Shown piece after piece: positions 1 to 8,063 of a stretch of 64,000 nucleotides of DNA. Position numbers and translations under genes: made by a program. Each line of letters opens with the position of its first letter. Position 1 is the stretch's first letter. Under the pieces are notes generated by a model. That model made no database searches and was not told the DNA's origin. It saw only the letters and a list, made by a program, of their open reading frames with translations. This DNA is from Porphyromonas pasteri. Its GTDB lineage: Bacteria > Bacteroidota > Bacteroidia > Bacteroidales > Porphyromonadaceae. The stretch is taken from assembly GCF_014647755.1 (NCBI RefSeq), contig NZ_BMPU01000001.1:434001-498000 (forward strand), read 5' to 3'.

Positions 1-734
1 TCGTAGCGGAAGTCCTCCAGTCGTGTGATCTCAGGATTGAGACGAAGTCGGGGGAGAGGGCGTGGCTCACGAGTGAGCTGAAGCTCCACCTGCTTCATGT
101 GATCGCGGTAGATATGGACGTCACCAAAGCTATGGACGAAATCGCCCACCTCAAGCCCTGTGACCTGCGCGATCATGTGGAGGAGGAGAGCATACGAAGC
201 AATGTTGAATGGGACCCCAAGGAAGACGTCAGCACTACGCTGATAGAGCTGGAGGCTCAGGCGGCCATCAGCCACATAGAACTGCATCAAGCAGTGGCAA
301 GGCGCCAACGCCATATCATCAATCTGTGCCACATTCCACGCTGAGACGATCATCCGACGGCTTGTCGGATCACGACGTAGCTGGTCGACGACCTGCTGGA
401 TCTGGTCAATATGCCCCCCCTGATAGTCGGGCCAGGAGCGCCACTGATAGCCATAGATCGGCCCAAGAGAACCATCTTCACGTGCCCACTCATTCCATAT
501 ACGCACACCATGTTCCTGTAGATAGTGGACGTTCGTATCTCCACGTAGGAACCATAGAAGCTCATATATGATACTCTTCAGATGTAGCTTCTTCGTCGTC
601 AAGAGCGGGAAGCCCTGACTTAGATCAAAGCGCATCTGATAGCCGAAGGTGCTGAGCGTCCCCGTACCTGTACGGTCGCCCTTGAGATGTCCCTCGGAGA
701 GGATATGACGGAGCAGATCCTGATATTGCTTCAT
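1..734 (-). CDS. thyA: Thymidylate synthase ThyA (C-terminus cut by window edge)
   Basis: Makes dTMP from dUMP using methylene-tetrahydrofolate. The minus-strand reading frame starts with ATG at 734-732 ([12 protein letters not shown]) and stays open to base 1, giving about 244 residues; family members are usually about 264, so only the C-terminal tail lies outside. Visible signatures are the N-terminal DRTGTGT phosphate-binding stretch, FPLLTTKK, the catalytic cysteine in [11 protein letters not shown], the [18 protein letters not shown] block and HIYRDH. A TATCTTTG promoter box lies 23 bases upstream. The identification is very secure. In the visible part it stands alone; its downstream neighbour is outside the window. 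Confidence 0.97.
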   Translation of the reverse strand, partial: MKQYQDLLRHILSEGHLKGDRTGTGTLSTFGYQMRFDLSQGFPLLTTKKLHLKSIIYELLWFLRGDTNVHYLQEHGVRIWNEWAREDGSLGPIYGYQWRSWPDYQGGHIDQIQQVVDQLRRDPTSRRMIVSAWNVAQIDDMALAPCHCLMQFYVADGRLSLQLYQRSADVFLGVPFNIASYALLLHMIAQVTGLEVGDFVHSFGDVHIYRDHMKQVELQLTREPRPLPRLRLNPEITRLEDFRY

Positions 735-756
735 ATTCTATAATGATATAGGTGCA

Positions 757-764
757 CAAAGATA
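757..764 (-). promoter_or_regulatory. thyA promoter -7 box TATCTTTG
   Basis: The minus strand reads TATCTTTG, an exact match to the Bacteroidota TAnnTTTG -7 element, 23 bases upstream of the thyA ATG. No clear -33 TTTG is seen at the usual distance. Confidence 0.55.
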
Positions 765-838
765 CACAATAGACCTCAGTTAGCCTGCTTTTGAGCTGAG
801 AGTTACAGAGCCCCCACATCAAAATCTCCTCCTCATTT

Positions 839-966
839 GAGACCATTGCGCAAGGCCATCTCTTCACAACTTGCACTTTCCTCCTTCGAACTTCCCAGCC
901 AAAATCTTCCGATTTCCGAGGGAAGAAGGTACGAGTAATGAAGAGGTCGTCTTGCGTAATGGTCTC
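839..966. repeat. Terminal long hairpin of element copy A
   Basis: The left arm GAGACCATTGCGCAAGG (continuing to TCTTC at 865) pairs imperfectly with the right arm 940-966, which ends CTTGCGTAATGGTCTC. The two arms are about 27 bases and enclose about 75 bases. The same hairpin is present intact in copy B (12105-12231), lacks its far arm in copy C, and is mostly deleted in copy D. Confidence 0.75.
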
Positions 967-993
967 ATATATTGGTTGAGTACGTGGGTAGAG

Positions 994-1111
994 CTATGTA
1001 GGATGGTGAAGAAAGCTATATAGCTTTGGACTGATTCCTATATAGCTTTGCTTGGATTCCTATATAGCTTTGCTTGGATTCCTATATAGCTTTCGGTGCG
1101 AAGCTATATAG
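994..1111. repeat. Six-unit CTATATAG palindrome array, 22-bp pitch (copy A)
   Basis: Self-complementary cores begin at 994 (variant CTATGTAG), 1016, 1038, 1060, 1082 and 1104, exactly 22 bp apart. The fullest units read AAGCTATATAGCTTT; middle units read TTCCTATATAGCTTTG. Spacers vary between units. Copies B, C and D have five, three and two units at the same pitch. Confidence 0.85.
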
Positions 1112-1190
1112 CTTTGTGAAGTGACCTCTATTAGTTTGTTGCTCCGCATAGGGATAAAAGTTGCGGACGAGTGGGAGATAAGTTTGGGCT

Positions 1191-1262
1191 ACGTACGTGA
1201 ATCTAATATCTACGTACGTGGATATTTGGACTGACGTACCTGGTCTTTAAGACTACGTGCGT
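1191..1262. repeat. Four-unit ACGTACGT palindrome array, 21-22-21 pitch (copy A)
   Basis: Cores begin at 1191, 1212, 1234 (decayed to ACGTACCT) and 1255 (ACGTGCGT). The 21-22-21 spacing is identical in the arrays at 11828, 20328, 35169 and 54635, although the core bases drift. Conserved spacing with drifting sequence suggests that positions on the helix matter. Confidence 0.85.
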
Positions 1263-1461
1263 AGACAGAGGAAGACCACTACATGAAGACGCTTTTTCCT
1301 TCACGAGAAGGACACTTTCTCCTCCGCTGGATAAGAGGAATACTCGCGATAAGGCGAAGGGCTTGCCTGACCACTTCGGAGAGGTATATCGGGGGGGACC
1401 GGGCGTGTGATGCCTTAGCGCTCTAAATAGAGGACAGGACTCGCGGCAACAGTCTCCATTT

Positions 1462-1784
1462 GCAAGTCGTATTGAAGTAGAGTCGATCGGCAAACGGCTA
1501 TTGCTCTGTCGTTGAATGGCTATTGCTTTTGGGGATAAACATCCATTGTTGCAGCTTTGTACTCACTACTGTTTCGCATACACTCTCTGGTGGCAGTGCC
1601 GTACTCAGTAGGGGAGAGTGTGCCCAAGATACGTACACTTTGATACGGCTGCCTTGGAAGAGTTCCCTCATCGATCAGTACTGGTAGCTTTTATGAGCAA
1701 TAGCTGGGAGATAAAAATCAGCATGCAAGTGCGTAACGGGCTCTCCCGTAAATATTATACGTTTTTCAGGTAATACTTTTTGCC
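1462..1784. other. Gene-free stretch with a two-unit 22-bp repeat
   Basis: No credible coding sequence lies between element copy A and the promoter of the barrel protein. GGCTATTGCT occurs at 1496-1505 and 1518-1527, again exactly 22 bp apart, with a poorer match near 1541. An inverted relative, AGCAATAGCT, is at 1696-1705. Confidence 0.5.
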
Positions 1785-1792
1785 TACCTTTG
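1785..1792 (+). promoter_or_regulatory. Promoter -7 box TACCTTTG for the barrel protein
   Basis: TACCTTTG matches TAnnTTTG. A T-rich GTTTTTC lies about 17-18 bases upstream in the place of the -33 element. The start codon follows after a leader of about 50 bases. Confidence 0.5.
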
Positions 1793-1845
1793 CCAACAAC
1801 CCCTCGATATCACACTTGTGGGGGAATGCATAAATACTATTGAAA

Positions 1846-2535
1846 ATGAAGAAGATTCTGATGACTGTAGCTCTCGCAGCTACCGCGCTTGTCTCCGCAC
1901 AGGCTCAGTCGGAGTTCAAGCCCCTCGCAGGGAGCGTGACGACCGACTTCTCTCTCTTTGCTAATGGGATTTTCAACCAGACTGAATCACCCGTAGCTCT
2001 CGGCTCACACGCTGGTATCAACGCTGGTCTCATCAAGGGCCGCTACTTCCTCCAGGACAACATCGCTCTGCGCCTTTCTCTGGGTCTGAACAACAGCTCC
2101 AGCACGCAGAAGACGACTGACCCCGTGACCGAAGCTACCACGAAGAGCAACGTCTTCACCTTCGGCCTTGGTCTCGAACACCACTTCGGTGGCACGGATC
2201 GCCTCTCTCCCTATATCGGTGCCGAGCTCTTCCTCGGTTCTGCTACGGGCTCTATGAAGAGCGTCAACAGCGCAGCAACTACCATCTCAAAGAATGCTCC
2301 TCGCTTCGTCTTCGGTGGTGACCTCCTCCTCGGTGCAGACTACTACGTCGCTCCTCACGTCTACCTCGGTGTAGAAGCTGGTCTGGAACTTCTCCATGCC
2401 TCTACCGGTAAGACCTCTACGACGGTAACGCCTGCAGGTGGCACGGCTACGACGAACGAATCTAAGTCAACGACTTCTGCTGGTGGCTTCGCTACCGATG
2501 TCAAGGCTGGCTTCAAGGTAGGTTTCGTCTTCTAA
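1846..2535 (+). CDS. Secreted outer-membrane beta-barrel protein, about 229 aa
   Basis: Probably a small OmpX/OmpW-like porin or surface protein. The N-terminus MKKILMTVALAATALVSAQA is a clear signal peptide with an AQA cleavage site. The rest alternates hydrophobic and polar residues with Gly/Thr/Ser-rich loops and ends in a phenylalanine (KVGFVF), as barrel proteins do. An in-frame TTG lies two codons upstream at 1840, but the ATG at 1846 gives the standard signal peptide and is preferred. Repeats of LGVEAGLELLH / LGLEHHFGG type indicate antiparallel strands. Ligand and function are unknown. It stands alone between element copy A and a convergent operon and shares a two-way terminator with it. 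Confidence 0.8.
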   Translation: MKKILMTVALAATALVSAQAQSEFKPLAGSVTTDFSLFANGIFNQTESPVALGSHAGINAGLIKGRYFLQDNIALRLSLGLNNSSSTQKTTDPVTEATTKSNVFTFGLGLEHHFGGTDRLSPYIGAELFLGSATGSMKSVNSAATTISKNAPRFVFGGDLLLGADYYVAPHVYLGVEAGLELLHASTGKTSTTVTPAGGTATTNESKSTTSAGGFATDVKAGFKVGFVF

Positions 2536-2580
2536 ACGAACTTCCATACAAGCTCTTAGGGTAGCTCTTAAGAGCAAAAG

Positions 2581-2619
2581 AAAATCCCCCTAAGGTCTCA
2601 CCGACCTTAGGGGGATTTC
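2581..2619. terminator. Bidirectional terminator
   Basis: AAATCCCCCTAAGGTC (2582-2597) pairs perfectly with GACCTTAGGGGGATTT (2603-2618) around a short loop, flanked by A-rich sequence on the left and T-rich on the right. It separates the convergent barrel gene and the aminopeptidase P operon and should work on both strands. Confidence 0.85.
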
Positions 2620-2651
2620 TATATACGCTCTATAGGAGTGCGTCTGCCACT

Positions 2652-4436
2652 TTAGAGAGGGAGCGTCTTAGAGCGAAGCCAAGCTGCTTCGTCGCTGCTA
2701 AGTAGGGGAGCGATCGTCTGATAGACACGTTCCTGATAAGCATCGTACCAAGCGATTTCCTCTGCAGTGAGGAGGTCCTTACGGACAAGCTGGTTGTCAA
2801 GATAGCACAGAGTCACCGTTTCGAAGCCGAAGAAGCGCCCGAATTCGGTCTCTTCACGGAGCTCGGTGATGACGAGGTTCTCGATGCGGATACCATACTT
2901 ACCCGAGCGGTAGAGCCCTGGCTCGTTGCTGGTGATCATACCGAGTTCGAGTGGCGTGGGATTGACTTCCATGCGGATGTTCTGCGGCCCTTCGTGGACG
3001 TTGAGGAAGAAGCCTACACCGTGCCCCGTACCATGCCCATAGTTCAGGCCCTGCTGCCAGAGTGCATGGCGAGCGAGGATATCAAGCTGGCTACCACGCG
3101 TCCCTTCGAGGTACTGCACCAGAGCAAGCTGAATGTGGCCCTTCAAGACGAGCGTGTAGTCCGTACGGAGTTCTTCCGAAGGAGCGCTGAGCGCTACCGT
3201 GCGCGTGATATCTGTAGTCCCATCGACATACTGACCGCCACTATCAAGAAGGAGTACACCCTCTGGACGTACCGTAGCAGCCGTATCTTTCTGAGCGCTG
3301 TAGTGGACGATAGCCCCGTTGCCGAGGTAGCCACAGATCGTGCCGAAGCTGTCACCGTAGAACTTATCATCTTTAGCACGGAACTCATTGAGACGGATAC
3401 CCAGCTCGTACTCTGTGTAAGTTTCACCACGTCCCAGAGCTTCCTCCAGCCACTTGAAGAAGCGGGTCAGAGAAGCGCCATCACGTGCCATGACCTTACG
3501 GAGGCAAGCGATCTCAGTCTCGTTCTTGATAGCCTTGAGCTGAGTCAGTGCTGAGACTCCCTCGATCTTGCGGCAGTGCGCTGGGATCAGAGAATAGATG
3601 TGGTAGGTGATGCGCTTGGTATCGACCAAGAGGCGGACTTCAGCGGGGAGTGCTGAGATGAAGCTATCCAGTTCCGTGTAGCCCTTAAGGGTCACACCAT
3701 TGGCCGTGAGGTAAGAGCGAACTTCCTCTGGCACCTTAGCTGGATCTACGAAGATGACGGCTTCCTTCTCGCCGATGTAGCCAAAGCCTACAGCTACGGG
3801 ATTGAAGGATACATCATTTCCTCGTACATTGAAGACCCACGCCAGCTCATCGATCATCGTGATGATCGTAGCATTGGCACCCTGAGCGCGGAGCTTGCCA
3901 CGGACTGCCTCGATGCGTTCCTTGGCACTTGCGCCTGAGTATTCCTCGGGATGAAGGAAGAGTGGATGATCGGGGAGAGCGGGACGATCTGCCCAAACAC
4001 GCTCGATAAGATCCTGCGTGAGACGATACTCGATACCGTAGACAGCGAGCTTACGCTCAGTGTCATCGGCTTCAGCGAAGGAGAGGCATGCGCCATCAGC
4101 ACCGACGACCGCACCAGCTGGGAGCTCAGAGGCGAGGAAGCCTTCGATAGTGGGGACGCCAGGGACACCCATCTTGAAAAGCTCGATAGAAGAGTCCTTC
4201 AGCTGCTCGCCGGCCTGCAGGAAGTAGCGGGAGTCAGTCCATAGACCAGCCTTATCTAAGGTCACAACGACGGTACCAGCTGAGCCATTGAAGCCACTGA
4301 TCCATGAACGACTCTTGAAGCGATCGGGCGTGTATTCGCTGAGGTGTGCGTCTGAAGAAGGGATGATGTAGGCCGAGAGACCTGCTGCCTTCATCTCCTT
4401 GCGGAGTAGCGCTAAGCGCTCGATGATTGTAGACAT
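2652..4436 (-). CDS. Xaa-Pro aminopeptidase (aminopeptidase P, M24B), 594 aa
   Basis: Removes an N-terminal residue that precedes proline, using two metal ions. At 594 aa it is the long three-domain form: two creatinase-like N-terminal domains (about 1-300) and a pita-bread catalytic domain. Metal ligands are visible in LLLDSGGQYVDGTTDITR (two Asp), GHGTGHGVGFFLNVHEG (His), TSNEPGLY (Glu) and GIRIENL (Glu). There is no signal peptide, so it is probably cytoplasmic, finishing peptide breakdown for an asaccharolytic lifestyle. It is the last gene of the operon that starts at lepA, 34 bp after the DUF4301 gene. Confidence in the family is high. Confidence 0.93.
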   Translation of the reverse strand: MSTIIERLALLRKEMKAAGLSAYIIPSSDAHLSEYTPDRFKSRSWISGFNGSAGTVVVTLDKAGLWTDSRYFLQAGEQLKDSSIELFKMGVPGVPTIEGFLASELPAGAVVGADGACLSFAEADDTERKLAVYGIEYRLTQDLIERVWADRPALPDHPLFLHPEEYSGASAKERIEAVRGKLRAQGANATIITMIDELAWVFNVRGNDVSFNPVAVGFGYIGEKEAVIFVDPAKVPEEVRSYLTANGVTLKGYTELDSFISALPAEVRLLVDTKRITYHIYSLIPAHCRKIEGVSALTQLKAIKNETEIACLRKVMARDGASLTRFFKWLEEALGRGETYTEYELGIRLNEFRAKDDKFYGDSFGTICGYLGNGAIVHYSAQKDTAATVRPEGVLLLDSGGQYVDGTTDITRTVALSAPSEELRTDYTLVLKGHIQLALVQYLEGTRGSQLDILARHALWQQGLNYGHGTGHGVGFFLNVHEGPQNIRMEVNPTPLELGMITSNEPGLYRSGKYGIRIENLVITELREETEFGRFFGFETVTLCYLDNQLVRKDLLTAEEIAWYDAYQERVYQTIAPLLSSDEAAWLRSKTLPL

Positions 4437-4470
4437 ACGCTTATAGGTTTATGTGAGAAACAGGGTAGGG

Positions 4471-6015
4471 TTAGGCGGGATTCTGATGCTCCGTACGGAG
4501 GAGATCATTGACTTCCTTCACGGGATTGAAGGTATCGAGAGGCACTTCGACAAAGGCGGTGTTCCAGTCATGCATAGCTCCATTCCACAGTCCAGGGAGT
4601 TCAAGAGCCAGAAGTTCGCGACCGCTAAGGCTCTTATGCGAGATGAAGGCGGTCTTAGGGTTGACAAACTTCGTCAAGTCAAAGGGCTGGCCCTTATAGT
4701 CACGTATAGAGCAGACAAGGTCTACTGGGTTGAAGTATCCTCCAGCCTCAAAGAAGGCGCGTTGTCCAGCATCCTCCATATCGATCTGCGAGCTCTCAAG
4801 GATCTGCAGAGAACTGCTGCCGTCATGCTCACGGACGATGAAGGGGCCACCACCGGGCTCACCTTGGTTGCGCACCATACCGCAGACGCGTATGGGGCGA
4901 TTGAGGCGACCTTGGATCCATTTGATGGTACTACTATCCTCCTTATCCAAATCTTCAGGTACAGTGATGGATAGTTGCCCCTCAAGGAAGCCGAGGATTT
5001 CCTCGATCTGTGCGTGTGAGGGCTTGCCCTTTTCCAAGAGGGTGAGGTAGCTGAAGATCTGTCGTCTCAGTGCGATGAGTACGCCTCCGAGGAACTTCTT
5101 ATACATGATCGTTGTGCCCTTATAGGGATCGGGAACCACGTTGTCAATGTTCTTGATGAAGACCACATCGGTAGGGAGCTTCCCAAGGTTATGGATCAAG
5201 GCACCATGCCCACCTGGGCGGAAGAGTAGGTGGCCTGTATCCGTACGGAAGAGCTCTCCATCAGGTGTCAATGCCAACGTGTCGGTAGAAGGGAGCTGTT
5301 CGCTGAAGCTGATGTCATAGCGCACACCATAGAGATCCTCATAGACAGGCTGGAGCGAATGAACAAGAGCTTCAAAGTCTTTGCGGTGCTCGGGTGATAC
5401 GGTGAAATGCAGGCGTACCATACCCTCACGATCACGGGCATAGAGCGCTCCTTCGACGAGATGCTCCTCTGCCGAAGTACGCGGGGCTTCCTTATAGTTA
5501 TGGAAGAGAAGTAGCGCCTTAGGTTTGCTACCATAACCCAGTCCCTTAGGAAGTAGAAGGTTCTCTACAATAGCCTTATACTCCCCAGCTGCGATGAGCT
5601 TAGGGATGCTCTTCCAGTTATTACGGAGACAAGCTTCGTTGAGGCGCTCATAGAAAGCAAACTGATTGATGTGGCTAAAGAAGCGCTCTTCCTCAGGCTT
5701 CTCAGGAGCTGTATAAGGGGCTTCGAGGAAGTTATAGAGCATTTTGAACATGCGTGAAGCAGCTCCTGATGCTGGCACCATCTTGTAGACCGAAGCCTTA
5801 CCTGAGAGAAGATACTCTTCCCAGAGATCCATATAGCCAGCTTCTTCACTGGTCTCTACGCGCAGGATACCCTGCTCAAGTGAGGCTGATGCCAAGATCT
5901 CCAAATAAGGGAATCCCTTGCGGATCTCCTCTACTTGATGAGCTGCCGCCTCAGGAGTAATGCCACGAGCTGCAAGTTCTTCGAGGTCTTGTGGGGTGAA
6001 TAGTCCGTTGTCCAT
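4471..6015 (-). CDS. DUF4301 family protein, 514 aa
   Basis: Resembles the Bacteroidota family DUF4301 at full length. N-terminal FTPQDLEELAARGITPEAA and the Gly/Ala/Ser-rich stretch KMVPASGAASRMFKML are the recognisable family features; the latter resembles a phosphate- or nucleotide-binding loop. A later stretch with FRPGGHGALIHNL and DVVFIKNIDNVVPD recalls sugar-nucleotidyltransferase folds. That resemblance is an inference, and no reaction is established. No signal peptide or membrane segment is seen. It lies 26 bp after the SUI1 gene and 34 bp before aminopeptidase P, so it is co-transcribed with housekeeping genes. Confidence 0.8.
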   Translation of the reverse strand: MDNGLFTPQDLEELAARGITPEAAAHQVEEIRKGFPYLEILASASLEQGILRVETSEEAGYMDLWEEYLLSGKASVYKMVPASGAASRMFKMLYNFLEAPYTAPEKPEEERFFSHINQFAFYERLNEACLRNNWKSIPKLIAAGEYKAIVENLLLPKGLGYGSKPKALLLFHNYKEAPRTSAEEHLVEGALYARDREGMVRLHFTVSPEHRKDFEALVHSLQPVYEDLYGVRYDISFSEQLPSTDTLALTPDGELFRTDTGHLLFRPGGHGALIHNLGKLPTDVVFIKNIDNVVPDPYKGTTIMYKKFLGGVLIALRRQIFSYLTLLEKGKPSHAQIEEILGFLEGQLSITVPEDLDKEDSSTIKWIQGRLNRPIRVCGMVRNQGEPGGGPFIVREHDGSSSLQILESSQIDMEDAGQRAFFEAGGYFNPVDLVCSIRDYKGQPFDLTKFVNPKTAFISHKSLSGRELLALELPGLWNGAMHDWNTAFVEVPLDTFNPVKEVNDLLRTEHQNPA

Positions 6016-6041
6016 AGGTAGTAGTATGTGTAGTGTGTTAG

Positions 6042-6374
6042 TTACTTCGTCTTTGTATAGCCCAGAGAAGGAAGGATCGTGAGGAGCTTCTGGCGCTGAT
6101 CTCCCTGGATGATGATCTCACCGTCCTTGGCCGATCCACCGACGCCACAACGCTGACGTAGTGTCTTGCCCAAGGCCTCAAGATCAGCTGAGCTACCGAT
6201 AAAGCCCGTAATGAGCGTCACCTCCTTACCTCCACGCTGCTTCTTTGAGAGCGAGAGACGGAGGTGCTGCTCAGCGGCTGGTAGTGTCTCTGGTTCAGCT
6301 ACCTCGGCTGTCGTGTATTCAAAGTCTGGGTTGGTGCTGTAGAGCACCCCCAAGCGATTCTTCCAGTCCGACAT
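6042..6374 (-). CDS. SUI1/eIF1-like translation factor (YciH type), 110 aa
   Basis: Small cytoplasmic protein of the SUI1 fold, related to eukaryotic eIF1, thought to affect start-site selection in some bacteria. The C-terminal part carries the family pattern: KKQRGGKEVTLITGF, then LGKTLRQRCGVGGSAKDG and EIIIQGDQRQKLLTIL. The N-terminal 40 residues are a variable acidic extension. Length is normal for the bacterial form. It starts 5 bp after coaD stops, so translation is likely coupled. The family is secure; the exact role in bacteria is poorly defined. Confidence 0.9.
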   Translation of the reverse strand: MSDWKNRLGVLYSTNPDFEYTTAEVAEPETLPAAEQHLRLSLSKKQRGGKEVTLITGFIGSSADLEALGKTLRQRCGVGGSAKDGEIIIQGDQRQKLLTILPSLGYTKTK

Positions 6375-6379
6375 AGTTG

Positions 6380-6853
6380 CTATACCATAGGTGAGACATC
6401 AAGTGAGAAGCCTACGGGCAGGAAGGCTGACACATCCCCTCCATAGTGTAGAAGCTCACGTACAACAGTTGAGCTGATGTGTGTGAAGCGCTGGGAGGCT
6501 GGGAGAAGTACCGTCTCCATATCGGCAATGTGACGATTGAGGTCTGCCAGCGTACGCTCGTACTCCATATCTGTACTACTACGGACACCTCTAAGTAGGG
6601 CCCCGACCTGAAGCTCCTGAGCCAGAGATACGGTTAGTCCTGTGTAAGTCAAGACGCGCACACGAGGCTCACCTGCATAGTAACGAGAGATCTGCAGCAG
6701 GCGCTCCTCTGCAGAGAAGAGGTTGCGCTTCGCATCGTTAGTCCCGATCCCCACGATGACTTCATCAAAGAGACATAGGCCACGTGCCACGATGTCGGCG
6801 TGACCACGGGTAAAGGGATCAAAGGATCCTGCGTAGAGGGCAGTGCGTTTCAT
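6380..6853 (-). CDS. coaD: Phosphopantetheine adenylyltransferase CoaD
   Basis: Transfers AMP from ATP to 4'-phosphopantetheine to make dephospho-CoA, the penultimate step of coenzyme A synthesis. The N-terminal MKRTALYAGSFDPFTRGH contains the nucleotidyltransferase TxGH-type motif, and the C-terminal region carries ISSTVVRELLHYGGDVS. An in-frame ATG three codons upstream (6862) would add MTH; the start at 6853 matches the usual N-terminus of the family, and neither start has a Shine-Dalgarno site. It sits between the M24 peptidase gene and SUI1 with very short gaps. Confidence 0.95.
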   Translation of the reverse strand: MKRTALYAGSFDPFTRGHADIVARGLCLFDEVIVGIGTNDAKRNLFSAEERLLQISRYYAGEPRVRVLTYTGLTVSLAQELQVGALLRGVRSSTDMEYERTLADLNRHIADMETVLLPASQRFTHISSTVVRELLHYGGDVSAFLPVGFSLDVSPMV

Positions 6854-6871
6854 GTGCGTCATCGAGGAGGT

Positions 6872-8038
6872 CTATCGCTGTGTCAAATCAATGATTTCCT
6901 CAGGAGCAGGTGTGAGGTTCTCTATACCCGTCTCTGTAACAAGATAGGTATTCTCTATGCCAACAGCTCCAATATGGGGGAGGACAAACTTGGGCTCAAA
7001 GGCGATGATCATACCTGGTTGCAAGGTATCCTTACTGCGCCCCATCAGTACGGGGAGCTCATTGATCTGTAGGCCCAAGCCATGACCAACGAACTGCGCT
7101 TGTAGCTCTGTCCCCATAAAGTAGGGCCCCGCACCAGCTTCCTCTACCATGCGCAGACTCTCATTGTAGAGATCGGCACACGACGTCCCAGGGGCTGCCT
7201 TCTGCATCACCTGACGATGGATCTCAAGGCTGAGTTCGTGCAGGCGATAGGCCTCATCTGAGAGGTGCCCGATGGAGTAAGTACGCGTCATATCGGTGCA
7301 GTAGACCCCGTAGTTTCCAGCCATATCGACCATCACGGCTTGCCCCTCGCGAAGGGGAGTGCCATTAGAGCCTAAGGGGAGTGCCTGACTACCTGCTCCA
7401 CCGAGAGCGAAGTCATAGGGGGAAGGAGCGCCTGCATTGTCGCCAGTAAGGAGGCTCCCCATATAGATCTCCATCGCTGAGCCGAAGCAGCGGAAGATAC
7501 CAATAGATCCTCTACGACGCATCTCCCGCTCAATCTCGATCTGTAGATCTCGATCGGTCATCCCATCTCGGTAGAGAGAAGGGATCGTAGCATAGGTAGC
7601 GATATGATGACGTGCTCCCTCACGGATCTGCTCCAGCTCAAGTGGAGTCTTCACCATGCGAACCTCACGAAGGAGTGCCGTCGCATTATGTAGCTCAGCC
7701 TTAGGGAAGAGCTTACGCTGTCGCTGGATATCAGAGTAACTCTGCTCATCGAGTTCTAAAGCCACCGAACGTAGGGCAGCGGTATCAATGTACTCTGTGA
7801 TCTGCTCAATCTTGCGTACATAGTGTACCGCGGCACTCTCGGGATGAAGCTGTGGACGGCGGATAAAGAACTGAGGCTCTCCCTCACGAGGGATGAAAGC
7901 AAGACCAGCGAATACCTCTCCGCAGACGTAGAGGAGGTTGACATTAGAGACCACAACGAGAGCCTCAATACCCTGACGCTGAAGAAGCGACTGGAGCTTA
8001 GCTACACGAAGACGATAGTCTGGCTGGAGAAATTCCAT
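6872..8038 (-). CDS. M24 family metallopeptidase (Xaa-Pro peptidase-like), 388 aa
   Basis: A second M24 pita-bread hydrolase, the short two-domain form: a creatinase-like N-terminal domain (about 1-140) and a catalytic domain. Metal ligands are seen in MVDMAGNYGVYCTDMTRTY (two Asp), AQFVGHGLGLQINELP (His), IAFEPKFV (Glu) and GAVGIENTYLV (Glu). It probably acts as a cytoplasmic proline dipeptidase or aminopeptidase; the substrate cannot be told from sequence. It lies 25 bp after dnaB and ends just upstream of coaD in the lepA operon. Together with the 594-aa enzyme at the end of the same operon it doubles the proline-peptide capacity of one transcript. Confidence 0.9.
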   Translation of the reverse strand: MEFLQPDYRLRVAKLQSLLQRQGIEALVVVSNVNLLYVCGEVFAGLAFIPREGEPQFFIRRPQLHPESAAVHYVRKIEQITEYIDTAALRSVALELDEQSYSDIQRQRKLFPKAELHNATALLREVRMVKTPLELEQIREGARHHIATYATIPSLYRDGMTDRDLQIEIEREMRRRGSIGIFRCFGSAMEIYMGSLLTGDNAGAPSPYDFALGGAGSQALPLGSNGTPLREGQAVMVDMAGNYGVYCTDMTRTYSIGHLSDEAYRLHELSLEIHRQVMQKAAPGTSCADLYNESLRMVEEAGAGPYFMGTELQAQFVGHGLGLQINELPVLMGRSKDTLQPGMIIAFEPKFVLPHIGAVGIENTYLVTETGIENLTPAPEEIIDLTQR

Positions 8039-8063
8039 TGTATATCGGAGAATAGAGGGCTAA

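Larger units (their letters stand above)
834..1461 (+). mobile_element. MITE-like element copy A (fullest copy) with CATTT duplications
   Basis: A non-coding element of about 618 bp (839-1456). It begins GAGACCATTGC and ends GCAACAGTCTC, an imperfect terminal inverted repeat. CATTT lies immediately outside each end (834-838 and 1457-1461), as expected for a 5-bp target-site duplication. The left end folds into a long hairpin (839-966). It is followed by a six-unit CTATATAG array, a conserved spacer containing GGGATAAAAGTT, a four-unit ACGTACGT array, and a right domain containing GAAGACGCTTTTTCC and CCGCTGGATAAGAGGAATAC. Homologous copies lie at 11635-12231, 20129-20657 and 35055-35435. Short open frames inside are not shared between copies, so no transposase is encoded; movement in trans is inferred. 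Confidence 0.75.

Noticed and set aside
1203-1493. 96-codon open frame on the minus strand inside element copy A
   Set aside because: It lies over the palindrome array and right domain. The matching region of the other copies is not open in the same frame, so it is not a gene.
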